Made by a program: the position numbers and the translations under genes. A DNA stretch of 64,000 bases from Cordylochernes scorpioides (taxonomy: Eukaryota > Arthropoda > Arachnida > Pseudoscorpiones > Chernetidae), in NCBI GenBank assembly GCA_030710605.1, contig CP092880.1, forward strand, positions 6,691,009-6,755,008, written 5' to 3'. Shown here one piece after another: positions 32,674 through 43,367 of the stretch (the first letter of the stretch is position 1; every line of letters begins with the position of its first letter). The notes beneath the pieces were generated by a model. The model was not told the origin of the DNA. It did not search any database and saw nothing but the letters and a program-made list of their open reading frames with translations.

Positions 32674-33720
32674 TTACATCCTCAGTCTCAAGGCTCGAGA
32701 ATGGGTGATAGGGCCTGAGATCTCTTCGCGGGTCTGTGGTTGTTGTGTTCGTTCAGTGGGGATGTCTTCTTCCTGGAAGTTTGGCGAGTCATCTTCTGGG
32801 TCCTCTTCTAGGTGGTCCTCTGGGTTTAAATAAGGCTTCATTCTACAAACGTGAACTAAGTCTTTTGTTTTACGATGACCTTGCTGGTTTCCGAATGTTT
32901 CAACTTCGTAGGTCACATCGGAAATTTTTTGGGTTACTTTATATGGACCGAAATAACGTCTCGTTTGTTTTTCCGAATTTCCCACTTTACGCACAGGATA
33001 AAGATCCATACGAGATCTCTAGGCTGGTAAGTTATGTTTCTGAGGTGAGCATCATAACGGAGTTTATTACTTTCCTGAGACCTCATAGAGTGGAAACGTG
33101 CCAGTTGTCTTGCTTCTTCCGCTCTCGACCCTAGTGTTTGGATGAAGTCGTCATCTTCTGGGACTAACTTGGGAAATAACAGGTCCAATGTGTTTCTGCT
33201 TCACGCCCATGCGAAAGGAAGAATGGAGTGAATCCCCGGTGGACTCATGCCTTGCAGTGTTGTATGCGAATGTCACAAATGGAAGGATCATATCCCAGTC
33301 TTTCTGATTGACGTCAACATACATAGACAGCATGTCTGCCATGGTCTTGTTCAGCCTTTATGTGAGTCCATTCATCTGAGGGTGATAGGCGGTCGTCGTC
33401 CTGTATATTATTCTGCAGCGATTTTTCAGATCCCGAATCAATGATGAGGTGAAATTCCTTCCTCTGTCGCTAATTATTTCCCTCGGAGCACCGTGTTTCA
33501 GAATTACATCCTCGACCAAGAATTTGGCAACTTCCATTGATTCACTAGTTGGTAGCGCTTTGGTGATTGCATACTTTGTCAGATAGTCTGTGCAGACAAT
33601 AATCCAGCGGTTTCCACATGTCGAAGTTGGGAACCTGCCTAAGAGGTCCATTCCAATCTTTTCAAAGGCAGCTGTTGGCACCGGTAGTGGCTGTAAGTGT
33701 CCTGTAGGGAGCTGTGGCTG
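32674..33720 (-). pseudogene. G1c integrase (broken)
   Basis: Pieces in different frames: C-terminal GPY/F part (32674-33009, YFGPYKVTQKI), middle (32934-33188), core with VNQKDWDMILPF (33151-33342), and the core start with GMDLLGRFP and EIISDRGRNF (33358-33681). The catalytic Glu region has a stop (NGLT then stop, 33358-33360). At least three lesions. Confidence 0.85.
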
Positions 33721-33739
33721 TCGTTTGCGTCACTGAAAG

Positions 33740-35990
33740 TCTTGACATTGAGCCACATACCTTCTAACATTTCTCTACATTCCAGGCCAATAGAATTTTT
33801 TTTCTAATTCGATCATAGGTTTTGGTGAACCCAAGATGTCCAGCAATGGGCGAATCATGAAAATTTCTCAGTATTTCAGGCCTGAGGTGGCGAGGGACCA
33901 TCAGAAGCCATATTCTTCCTATTGGATCATAATTCTTTTTGTATAGAGTATTATCAACTTTCAGAATGGACTAATTAGAGGTCTCTTGTTGTATCTTGTC
34001 AGCGATCTTCATGAGATCCGGGTCTTCCATTTGTTCCTGTCCAAAATTCTGTAAGGCCATTAAACTAGGAATATTTTCCTCAATGTCTTCACTACAGCTT
34101 AAAGGACTTCTCGATAAAGTCAGCATCCTGATGTTTTCTTCCACTCTTGTACATAACTGTAACTTCAAATTCTTGCAAAAGAAGAGCCCAATTTGCTAAT
34201 CTTCCACACGGGTCCTTGAGGTTGGTCAACCAACACAAAGAATGATGGTCGGTTACAATAGTGAATGGGCGTTCGAAAACATAAGGACGGAATTATGGCA
34301 AGACATTCTCTTTCAGTAGTTGAATAATTTTTTCTGCTTTATTGAGCATTTTCGATGCATAGGCAATAGTCTTTCCTTTCCATTTTGAATTTGTACCAAA
34401 ACTGCTCCTATTCCATAGCTGCTTTCGTCCGTGTGTATCTCTGTTGGGGATGAATAATCAAAATGTCCCAAGGCAGGTTCGGAAATTAGTACTGACTTCA
34501 GAGCATCAAATGCACATTGTTCTTCTAGGCTCCAACAAAATTTGGAGTCTTTTTTCAAAAGTTCATTCAAAGGTTGGGCTAAATGTGAATAATTAGGTAT
34601 GAAGCGGCGGTAGTAGGAAGAGAGTCCTAAGTAACTTCTTACTTCTTTCAATGACCTGGGTGTAGGGAAGTCACAGACTGCTCGAATCTTTTCAGGGTCA
34701 GGTCGTAATCCATCTCCACTTACTTCATGTCCAAGAACAGTGATAGTTTTTGCCCCAAATTTTCATTTTTTTTTTTTGCATTAAGGCACAGACCAGCTTT
34801 CTTCAGACAATTTATTACATTTTTAAGGCGTCGTAGATGTTCTTCAAAATTATCTGAAAAAACTATCATGTCATCTAAATAACATAGGCAGGTCGTCCAC
34901 TTAAGACCTTTCAGCAGGTTGTCCATCATCCTCTCGAACGTAGCTGGAGCATTGCATAACCCGAATGGCATTACTTTGAACTTATACAGTCCATCTGGTG
35001 TTATAAATGCTGTCTTCTCACGGTCCGATTCTTCTACGTCGATTTGCCAGTACCCTGATTGGAGGTCCATGGAAGAAAAAAATCTAGCCCCGCGTAAGCA
35101 GTCTAAAGTGTCGTCGATCCTTGAGAGAGGGTAGACATCCTTTTTTGTTATTTTGTTCAGGCGGCGGTAATCAATGCAGTGTTTAACATTGACGTCCTTG
35201 AATTGTCTTCTTTTCCTACATTTGAAATTATCTGTATAATTATTTAACAAATTTCTTAATTTTTCTTTTTGAGATTCATCAAGTGAATCATCTATTAAAA
35301 AATCTGAGATTTTTGGGTCTTCAGAATGTTCGCCTCTGTTTCAACTTGATTACAATCAGCTAGAGTACATAGTTGACTATATTTGATGACAACACTATCG
35401 GCTACATGCATCCCCTGTGGGATTAGTTTCGGATATGGACTCAATTCAACACCCAAAGTTTACCTCTGTTACTGGTAAGTGAAATGACAGAGGAGGAAGC
35501 CGTAAGTTCTCTTTCCAGCAATAGCTCTTTTCGACATTCTGTCACCACAATTGCGTCATTAGGAATGTCACGACTTGCTACTTCTATTAGCTAAATAGAG
35601 ACGGGCTCGATTCTGTATTCCAGTTCCGAGTAGAGAGGTGAGCTGTTCTTATGGGGTATCCTCAAAAAGACATTTTTCTAAGAATATTGTATCATCTGCA
35701 GAGTCAATTATTGCTCTGGATAACTTTAATAAGTCCAACCAAGAATAACAACGTGACTACAATCTTCCATAACGACAAAATCGAACTTTTCCTGTAGTCC
35801 ATTTAGGTCCACTTTCAACGTACATCGTCCTTTTGGTCTTACGATTTTACTATTGGCTACTCGTAATGTTACGTCAGTTTCGGCAAACACTATTTTTCAT
35901 AGTTTCAGTCTGAACCTCTCAGATATCACAGAATATGAGGGTCCTGAGTCGACAAGGGCATGCGTCATTTTTCCTTCTATTTTAATGTCT
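33740..35990 (-). pseudogene. G1c pol: protease, RT, RNase H (with RT deletion)
   Basis: RNase H pieces lie at 33971-34651 (LSLEEQ-type SLEEQCAFDALKSV, HTDESSYGIGAVL) and RT at 34720-35250 (MDLQSGYWQIDV, CLCYLDDMIVFS). In RT the segment that in G1d reads from INTGDHLPTKQRPY to KDGSWRFC is missing: NVKHC is followed directly by IDYRRLNK, an in-frame loss of about 60 codons. Protease remnants lie at about 35500-35980. The YLDD site is kept but the fingers subdomain is gone. Confidence 0.85.
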
Positions 35991-36049
35991 ATTTAATTTT
36001 CTTTTAATTCTAATGGAGTCGATAAGGGAGGTTTCTAAATTTTGCGGCC

Positions 36050-37240
36050 TTACCTCCAAAATAGGACGCTTCTTCTAGTTTTCCTGACGGAAACGGTGAG
36101 GCGACTGGCTGGATCTCCTAGCAGACGACGAAAATTGTCCTTTACGACCAGGGTTCGGGGAAGGGCTTCGATAGCGGCTTGCAGTTTTTTGCATCTCATC
36201 ATTTTGTTCATGGAAATCGGATTGAGAGTTAAAGAACGTCCTTGGTTCTTGTCTATTTTGGTAGTATTCGTTACGCCTTTCCTCGTTTTGTCTTTGTCTA
36301 TCACGACAGGTGCGGACGACGTGACCAGGGCGTCCGCAGTGAAAACAAATCGGCTTTCCTTCAGTGGTTCGCCATTCGTTTGTGTCGCGTCTTCCTCCTT
36401 GTTTTGGGTATCGAGGTTCAGGGTGAGGTCTTATCGTTTGGGCCACATATCTATTATTATAAAACTGTCGGGGTCTTTCCTTCTGTGGGGAACTTCTTCT
36501 AGGCCTTGAGATTGGCGCCAGGGTTCTTCCAATCTCCTCCTTTACCATATCTTCGATGGTAGATATTTTTGGTTCCTCTTGAGTAATGCCCGCTGTACCT
36601 CCTCACGAACAATTTGCCTAATCATAGATGACAGATCTGCCCTGTAATCATGATCACTAGAGACGCCACATTTGGTAGTCGCTCGTACCTGGTTGGGGTC
36701 ACTCGCTTACAATGTAGGGCTTCAATGCGGCGACACTTGGTGACGAATTGTTCAGTGTTATGCACATCCCTTGGGAGAAGTGCCTGGTAAATCTACTCAG
36801 CTATCCCTTTCATCAGATGGGATATTTTATCTTCCTCATTCATTTGAGGATCTACCTCTTTGCAGAGGCGCAGGACGTCTTGAATGTAAAATTTGGTGCT
36901 TTCACCTTTTAATTGTGCGCCAGCTTTTAGGGTTTTCTCAGCTCGTAGCTTCAAGTTTTCGTTTTTTCCGAAAACTGATTCCAACTGGGAGATGAACTCC
37001 GTCCAGGTCAGGATGCTCTCCTCATTGTTCTCAAACCATTTGAGGGCCGTGCCAGTCAGATAGAAATAGACATTGGCGAGACAAAGAGTTTCATCCCAAT
37101 GGTTGTGCTTCGCCACACGTTCATACCTTTTTAACCAGCTACGGGGATCTTCAACACCCTCACCAGAGAACATCGAGGGGTTTCTAGGTAGATGTTGTAC
37201 AAAAAAATGAACCTACCTGAGTTGTTGCTTCTTTCTTGAT
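36050..37240 (-). pseudogene. G1c gag (capsid and CCHC nucleocapsid)
   Basis: The capsid frame 36793-37173 (MFSGEGVEDPRSWLKRYERV) stops at 36793-36795. Then comes a damaged linker, and the nucleocapsid frame 36075-36548 with CFHCGRPGHVVRTC and an Arg/Ser-rich tail. The upstream ATG (minus strand, about 37244) is out of frame with the capsid because of a run of seven A (plus reading) at about 37200; G1d has six. Confidence 0.85.
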
Positions 37241-37326
37241 GTTCATGGTTTTTTCTTCTTGCTCAACCGAGTCAATTTTCCGTTTCTTTTTTTCTGAATG
37301 GGTATCGATCCAGTCTCTCCACCAGT

Positions 37327-37528
37327 TGTAACGTAGAAATCAAGCCTTGAAATATCCTAAGATGTAAAAGTATTTATTGATGACGTCAGCAGGACAAGTC
37401 GACAATTATTAACAACACAACAAAGCTATCTACAGCTAGAGAATCTTGAGCAGGCACGCAAAGAAATATTTCGATCATTATTTTATAATGGATAATTAAA
37501 TTAAATAATAAATTATTTCTTCGCCACA
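37327..37528 (-). repeat. 5' LTR of G1c (type A)
   Basis: 202 bp, plus reading tgtaacgtagaaatc ... cgccaca. It has the type A block aagccttgaaatatcctaag in place of the type B block, and no ~28-bp insertion. Confidence 0.85.
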
Positions 37529-37770
37529 ATATTATTGTTGTTGTTATCGTGTCCAAAGAAGAGTCTCAGATGTCTCCATGCATCTCCATCACAGCAGTAG
37601 CAATATCCATTATCCACAATATTATTCACCAAGTAATAAGAAAAACAACGTTTTAAGAATAACAAATTTTATCCCTCAAAATATTACGAACTTTTGGGAT
37701 AACCTTATATTATAAATACAAATTAAAATAATACAATAGGTTTATGAACACGAATTTCTTTATAAAAAAA

Positions 37771-37838
37771 GTTGGTGGACGAGTAGGTAACACCCTCGAT
37801 TCCCGACAGTCATGAACCAGGATTGAATCCCACGTTAA
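37771..37838 (+). repeat. tRNA-like (Pol III box A/box B) relic, unit 2
   Basis: Box-A-like ggtggacgagtaggtaacac and box-B-like ggattgaatcc at tRNA spacing. The 7-base ends do not pair, so it is not called a tRNA gene. Sisters at 214-282 (minus) and 63877-63945. Confidence 0.5.
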
Positions 37839-37881
37839 CATTTTGTTTAATATATGAATAGCCTTCACATATTATTCATTG

Positions 37882-38137
37882 AAAAATGAAAGAAAAAAAT
37901 AAAAGATGAAAAGATCAGGTGTTGAAATCAATATTAAAAAATGGCATATCCTGACCAGGAGCAAATATGCTTTACAGAAGGCAGAGCGCCATCGGGTGGA
38001 ACAGAAATCAACTAATCATTGATTTAGCCTGTTCCTGATATTTGGCCAACTCAATTTCTTGATTTCTGTTTCACCAAATGGCGCTCTGCCTTCTGTAAAG
38101 CACATGTGCTCCTGGTCAGGATATGTCATTTTTTAAT
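37882..38137. mobile_element. 256-bp fold-back element with 13-bp target duplication
   Basis: Present only in unit 2. Flanked by atattattcattg on both sides (37869-37881 and 38138-38150); units 1 and 3 have one copy of that sequence and nothing between. The inner arms are inverted repeats (atatcctgaccaggagcaaa against its complement; cttctgtaaagc and gctttacagaag) around a ~60-bp centre. No coding capacity. A 13-bp duplication is long for common DNA transposon classes. Confidence 0.85.
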
Positions 38138-38565
38138 ATATTATTCATTGTTTCAACTATCATAAACTAGGTTGCTCTTGTTGAGCGGTACCTAATAAAG
38201 TGATTTTGTATGAGTTTCTTTTTTTATTAATTTTATCTCAAGATTCAGGTATCTTATGTTTTGTTGGAGAAGGGCAAGGTTATCCCAAAGCTTGAGATTA
38301 CATTAATATAAACTCATCTCCAGAAACCTGCTGTATTATTTTAAAGTTTGGCCCAAACTTGTAAATGATTGAAATTTGGTCGCTGATTTATGTAAATGCA
38401 AGAGTACCAGCGCATCTGTACTGGGTATCCAGTATGATTATTCTTGACTCAATATTCAGTGTGGCACAAGCTGATTTTCTAAATTTTCGTTTATATTTTT
38501 TTTTTTGCAGTAAATCTATTTCTACTGTATCAATCCCTCACTGAAAGAAACGTGCTCATTACAAA

Positions 38566-38820
38566 CATATAGCCGAGTTTGAAAGAGGTCGTGCCATTAG
38601 ATTGAAAGAGGCTGGTTGGTTAAATCGACTAATCGCGCGACATCTGTGTCGAAGTGATGCGGCTATTAGACGATGTTGACAAGAGTGAGTCAACAACGGA
38701 AGAATGTAACATCAGAACGGCAGCGGTCGACCAAGGGACACAACAGAACGGTAAGACAGAGCTATTGTCAAAACGGCTGTCACAGCACCGACGTTATCTT
38801 CCATCCAACGTGTGATCGAT
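38566..38820 (+). pseudogene. Tc1-type transposase N-terminal relic (unit 2)
   Basis: Translates as IAEFERGRAIRLKEAGW, then NRLIARHLCRSDAAIRRC, then stops; then NNGRM, GSGRPRDTTER and AIVKTAVTAPTL. These are the two helix-turn-helix regions and the GRPR-like hook of Tc1 transposases. The catalytic part is absent. Confidence 0.7.
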
Positions 38821-39022
38821 TGAATTTAGTTTATTAGACTATAGAACCAATTCATTTTCTTGATGAAGAGTTAAAAATAATACAATTTACGCGTTTCAGG
38901 GTGTTGGCTTTCGTCAACCTTGTGCAGGTTGTACATAAGCGACTCCATCAAGGTGTGGTCAAATGGACTTCCTAAAAAATCAAGAAATGGATACGAAACA
39001 GTTTTAAATATTTGGGAAAATA

Positions 39023-40328
39023 CAAGGTTGTCCCATAAGTTCCCGGACTGGGTTCATAAAACAAAAGGTTAGATATATATTTTTTAATTTATTAAAACTT
39101 TTCAAACTAATCCCCCCTTGCTTCAACGCACCAGCGCCATCGTTTCTCCCAATTGTCGAAACTGTTTTTATAGGCCTCTTTTGGAATGCACTTCAATGCC
39201 AACGGCGATTTTTCTATTATGTCATCCCTGGTGTCAAATGTCTTCCTTTTAGAACTGCTTTAAGTTTGGGGAATAGGAAAAAGTCATTTGGTGCGAGGTC
39301 TGGGGAATAGGGTGGTTAAGGTAGGATTTGTGTCCCGTTTTTCGCCAAAAAAACTCGTCATCAAGTGCGCTGTGTGAGGGCGAGCATTGTCATGGTGTAG
39401 GATCCAGTCACCATTAAGCCATTTTTCTGGCCTTTTTTTTCGAATCGCTTTCCTTAGACGGCGAAGAATGCCCAAATACATTTCCTTAATAACTGTTTGG
39501 CCTGCAGGAAGATACTCGTGATGAACAATGCCCTTTTTATCCAAAAAAGCGACCAGCAACACATTGTTTCAGGATATTTTGGGTCTAGGCTCACCCTGAT
39601 CTCTCCACTCGGCAGTTTGACGCTTGGTTTCAGGGTCATAGCCATAGACCCATGTCTCGTCGCATGTGATTATCTTGTCTTTCCATTCCGGATCCGTTCT
39701 TATCATTTCCAACATGTCCTCACAGGTTGCAAGCCGACACAGTTTTTGCTCATTAGTGAGGAATCTTTGAATGGATTTTGCAGTAGTCTTTTTGAGCTTC
39801 AAATCTTAGGTCACGATCCTTCCAATCGTTGTTTTAGACATGCCTGTGTCTTGCTCTAGCTCCAGCAAAGTGGTTCGAGGATTTTATTTTATCAAATCGG
39901 TGATTTTTTGCACATTTTCATCAGTCCTTTGAAATTTTGGGCGTCCTTGACGAAGATCATCTTCAATGGAAATTCTGCCAGCTTTAAATCAAGAATGCCA
40001 TTCAAAAACAGTTGTTCTCTTTGGGGCGTCATTGGAGAATGCTTTATTAAGCATTTCAAAAGTTTCGGTTGCTGATATTTGAAGTTTCACACAAATTTCT
40101 ATGCAAATCCTCTGCTTCAATTTTTGTTCCATCGTAAAATCACCGCAGCGCTAGGTGTAACCTTTAAATAAATTAGAATGACCTTGGCGCGCGCGCACGT
40201 ACCGCCTCGATATTGGTACCACCGTGTTGCCAGATATTTTTCTATAATAAAAAGTCAAATTTATTTACTTTTTTCATTTATTTAATTTTTTTATGGACCC
40301 AGTCCGGGAAGTTATGGGACATACCTTG
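39023..40328 (-). mobile_element. mariner element, unit 2 copy (1306 bp)
   Basis: Terminal inverted repeats as in 19097-20400, flanked by TA (39021-39022, 40329-40330). It sits at the matching position of unit 2. Small indels only compared with the unit 1 copy. Confidence 0.9.
39284..40132 (-). pseudogene. mariner transposase (unit 2), broken
   Basis: The start codon at 40130-40132 leads to the MEQKLKQRICIE frame. Parts with the linker and first catalytic region (TCDETWVYGYDPETKRQ, 39569-39802) and the second Asp (LHHDNARPHTAH, 39284-39562) survive in different frames. The third Asp region is frameshifted after TSFF. The first Asp is the D of TCDETW, the usual mariner context. Confidence 0.85.
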
Positions 40329-40550
40329 TATATGGTTCTCTGTATTAACCAATTTTCTAAATTTTTCTCGATGTTTCATTGATTTGCTTTCACTCTCCTC
40401 ATGAGAATGACAAAACCAACAACATATTGAGACACTATTGTCTTACAAGGGGATTCCCCTAAAAGGTTATATATGTACATGAGTGAGGAGGAAAAGCAAT
40501 TTAGAGGGAAGGGGGAGTAATCAGCCGTTGTCTGTGGAGTTGAGCACTTC

Positions 40551-40901
40551 TTACCTCATTTTATCTATCGCCTTGAAAAATTTTAAATATTCATGAACAA
40601 ATGTTTTATTCAGCAGGAGAGTAGTAAAAAATTTATATAAATGTTGTTCATTATAGTAAGTTAGCCACGAAATTTCGTGAATTTCCAGTCTCTTTTCCTG
40701 TAGAAATGGGCAATGGAATAGATAATGGACCAAATTGTCTTGGATGACAGCATTGCAGAAGTAGCAATTTAAAGGGTCGCTGTTCCAAAATCCCGTGATA
40801 TCCTCGGGGGAAAATAGCCATAGAATTCTTTGACGAGCTATAAATCGTTTAATTTTCAAAGGGAGGTGTGATAGTAAGTAGTGTTCTGTCATCCTCCTCA
40901 T
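40551..40901 (-). pseudogene. C-terminal tail of a second non-LTR element ORF2 (unit 2)
   Basis: 116 residues, open. RQRILWLFSPEDITGFWNS is followed by a zinc-type motif CYFCNAVIQDNLVHYLFHC, the arrangement seen at the C-terminus of many non-LTR ORF2 proteins after RT or RNase H. A helical tail ends in FFKAIDKMR. There is no RT in the window for it, so this is a 5'-truncated remnant. It is distinct in sequence from the NL family. A broken sister lies at about 20640-20960. Confidence 0.6.
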
Positions 40902-41035
40902 GGGAATGATTAATTTTTAATAATTCATCTTAGGAGAGTAACAGCGTGTCATTGATACGTTGGAAACTGAATAAAACATTCGATTGACATTTACCCAAAT
41001 ATATTTTTTCCAAAAAGACTTCCAACTAGCAAAAG

Positions 41036-41219
41036 ATAGACATTTCGGCCAGTTAGAGTTTTTTATTTTCTCAACGTTTCGACAAAAAAATGTTGTCTTC
41101 TTCAGAACAATTTTTAACGCCAAATGCTTTATTTTTATTTATTTTTCCTTACGAAGACAAATGATTTTTGTCGAAACGTTTAGAAAATAAAAAAACACTC
41201 TCACTGGCCGAAGTGTCTA
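41036..41219. repeat. Fold-back repeat with cggccagttagag arms (unit 2)
   Basis: Arms of ~54 bp (agacatttcggccagttaga against tctcactggccgaagtgtct) around ~75 bp. Sister of 21122-21312. Confidence 0.75.
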
Positions 41220-41330
41220 TTTTCACAGAAATATGAATCTCTATCTTTACGATAGCAAATGATATTTAAAAAATTGTAAAAATATATTAAATATCATTTT
41301 TTAAATAGAGCAATTCATATATAAATCTTT

Positions 41331-41523
41331 AAATAAAAATATATATTAGATCAAATATCATTTATTTCACCAATATTTTAGTTTCAGAACGCCAACCTTT
41401 ATTAAGGTATTTTAACATATTAATGAATGTCAACAACAATACTTTGACAAAGGTTGGCGTTCAGCCAACTGAAATATTGGTAAAATAAATGATATTTTGA
41501 TCTAATATATGTCTTTTTATTTA
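41331..41523. repeat. Fold-back repeat upstream of RBX1-like copy C
   Basis: Same hairpin as 10199-10392 and 21434-21628, with a few bases lost in the left arm (agtttcagaacgcc). It ends ~175 bp before the start codon of copy C. Confidence 0.8.
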
Positions 41524-41698
41524 TTTTTTTTAAATTAAATTTTATAAAAAATATACATGTGAAAAATAACAAATAAAAAAAAACAGATTAAAAATTTTAG
41601 ATAACAACTTTATTTTTATATATATTTGCTTGTAATCATGTTGTGATTTTTTTTCTCACTTTAATATAACAAAATAAATTAATTCAATTCAAATCAAC

Positions 41699-42046
41699 GT
41701 GAAAATGGAACCCGAACAAATGGAAGTTGATGTTCCCTCAACCTCACAAGGTCAAGGTCCAAAAAAAAGGTTTGAAGTTAAGAAATGGAGCGCTGTATGT
41801 ATGTGGTCCTGGGATATTGCAGTAGATAATTGTGCAATCTGTCGTAACCACATCATGGAACTGTGTATTTCATGCCAATCTAATACAGCAAATCAGACAG
41901 CTACTAAAGAAGGAGATGAATGTACTGTTGCTTGGGGTAAGTGCAACCACGCTTTCCATTTCCACTGCATCTCCAAATGGCTTAAAAATCGAAATGTATG
42001 CCCCCTCGATAACAATGAATGGGACTTCCAGAAATACGGCCATTAA
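41699..42046 (+). CDS. RBX1/ROC1-like RING-H2 protein, copy C
   Basis: 115 residues, intronless. The layout is as in copies A and B: cullin-binding strand [14 protein letters not shown]2 with all twelve ligands, and the C-terminal EWDFQKYGH. The only residue differing from B is Ala at 68 in the C59-C75 loop, which lies outside the zinc-binding core. This copy keeps the original downstream context: a poly(A) signal at 42088-42093 and the NL3 leader within 175 bp. No promoter element is recognisable beyond A/T-rich DNA. Function inferred from family: E2-recruiting subunit of cullin-RING ligases in nucleus and cytoplasm. Confidence 0.9.
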   Translation: MKMEPEQMEVDVPSTSQGQGPKKRFEVKKWSAVCMWSWDIAVDNCAICRNHIMELCISCQSNTANQTATKEGDECTVAWGKCNHAFHFHCISKWLKNRNVCPLDNNEWDFQKYGH

Positions 42047-42220
42047 TTATGACAAAAGTAAATTGTATATTTTAATTTTTTTTCTCAAATAAAGTTTTTT
42101 ATTAAAATATATTTCGTGAATTCTTAGTATGTATTGTAGTATGTATTCGCCGTTATGTATAATGTCTTTGTATTATGTAGTTGTCTATAAAATTACACTA
42201 GTGTTTCAAGGAATCTTACA
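42047..42220 (+). other. RBX1-like 3' UTR and NL3 5' leader
   Basis: Holds the poly(A) signal (42088-42093), the cgtgaattcttagtatg boundary, part of the 54-bp minisatellite (42125-42180) and gttgtctataaaattacact before the NL3 ORF1 start. The equivalent minus-strand piece is 9130-9296. Confidence 0.75.
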
Positions 42221-43367
42221 ATGAAGGGAGCTAAACATAAGGTTGAAACGGACAGTGAATCGTCTCTTTTACAAAGAGAAGGAAGCGTGAAACGCCCGCG
42301 TATTGGTGAGCCTTCTTGCAACCTCGAGTTTAACCAGATCAAGGCTATCCATCAGAAGGCTACAAGAAAAATGACTGACGTAGCACAGTCGAACGGCATG
42401 ACCACAGAACAACTACAGTCAATGCTATCCCTGATGGGATTGGCTCTAAAAGGAACTGAGGATATAATACTTGATGTATATAAGGGGATAAATCACGCCA
42501 AAGAACATCAAATCCTCAAGGAGAAACCCTAGATAAACGCCACAGCCAAGCCGAATGTCACAAAACCGATCCCACTCACAAAAAGCAGCAGACCAAACCC
42601 GCCCCAAAAAATTTCACAACCGCTTTTGAATCACATGTACTCATAAAGTCAGACAATCCATCCAAGGAAGCACGTGAAATTCTACGTGAAGTAAAAAAGC
42701 AGACCCCTCAATCCTGAATTCCTTTGACGTGGCAGCCTCCCTCAATGGAAAAGGACGGCTGGTCATCCACACCAGAACCAATCAAGGTGCTGCGACTCTC
42801 GCGGCGAGATTCAAAGCTAATAAAAATATCCCCAATTCCTTGAAATGCACGGAAAGACCGATCATCCATCCCAGATTTTGCTTGTTCGGTGTAGAAAGCT
42901 GCACAACCAACAACATGATCCTGGAAAGCCTCCAAAATAACGAGGATCTCAAGAACCTCTCCGGGACAAGAATGTTCAAGACTGCTCACCGTCCAAAAGA
43001 CAACCCTCATGGCTACACCGCAGTCTTCCTCGAGGTTGACAACGAAGTATCAAATTTCTTGGGCCATCGTGGAAAAATCCCCATTGCAGGACTCATCCTA
43101 CGGTACGAAAAAAATATCTCCCTAAAACAATGTTACTGCTGCTGCAGCTTTGGCCACCGCGGTACAGCTTGCACTGCTGTCCAACCCATCTGCTTCAAGT
43201 GTGGCACGGTCGGCCATGAGGGTCACTCTTGCCCTTACTCTTCTGCAAAATTCCATAATTGCTGCAAGAAGACCGGAGCAGTATTTGAGAAGCTAAGCCA
43301 CTACGCCACAGCCCGGACCTGCCCTCTGGTGAAGGCCAAATTAGCTCAACTCACCCAAAATGACTAG
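42221..43367 (+). pseudogene. NL3 ORF1 (one stop, frame change)
   Basis: 42221-42532 reads MKGAKHKVETDSES and stops at 42530-42532. A one-base loss in an A run near 42582 changes frame. The rest (42729-43367) has AASLNGKGRLVIHTRTNQG, CYCCCSFGHRGTAC, CFKCGTVGHEGHSC and HNCCKKTGAVFEKL. In the first knuckle the usual Arg is Cys (CYCCC), and in the third CHNC reads FHNC, a lost zinc ligand. It ends TAG after the ORF2 ATG. Confidence 0.85.

Larger units (their letters stand above)
32368..37528 (-). mobile_element. Ty3/gypsy G1, copy c (both LTRs)
   Basis: Minus-strand G1 with 3' LTR 32368-32613 and 5' LTR 37327-37528. It is flanked by atat on both sides. The LTRs differ strongly from each other (type B against type A), including a ~28-bp segment only in the 3' LTR. 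After the 5' LTR (minus reading) a TGGTGGAGAGACTGG stretch two bases inside is the likely tRNA primer-binding site. Gag, pol and integrase pieces are present but broken. Confidence 0.9.
37529..39022. repeat. Spacer of the macro-repeat, unit 2
   Basis: The most complete spacer copy. It has the gttgttgttatcg tract, the tRNA-like block (37771-37838), a private fold-back insertion (37882-38137), an A/T-rich tract, a Tc1 relic (38566-38820), and the 180-bp acgcgtttcagggtgttggc tract that leads to the mariner. No gene. Confidence 0.75.

Noticed and set aside
36042-36509. 155-residue plus-strand frame opposite G1c gag, with sisters at 17311-17778 and 58307-58766
   Set aside because: It is the reverse-strand shadow of the low-complexity nucleocapsid code of G1 gag; its repetition follows from G1 being repeated. 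No family features.
37196-37230. A short intron in the G1 gag leader (gtaggt ... ctacctag)
   Set aside because: The potential intron is about 33 bases, too short for normal splicing, and its removal would not join the ATG to the capsid frame.
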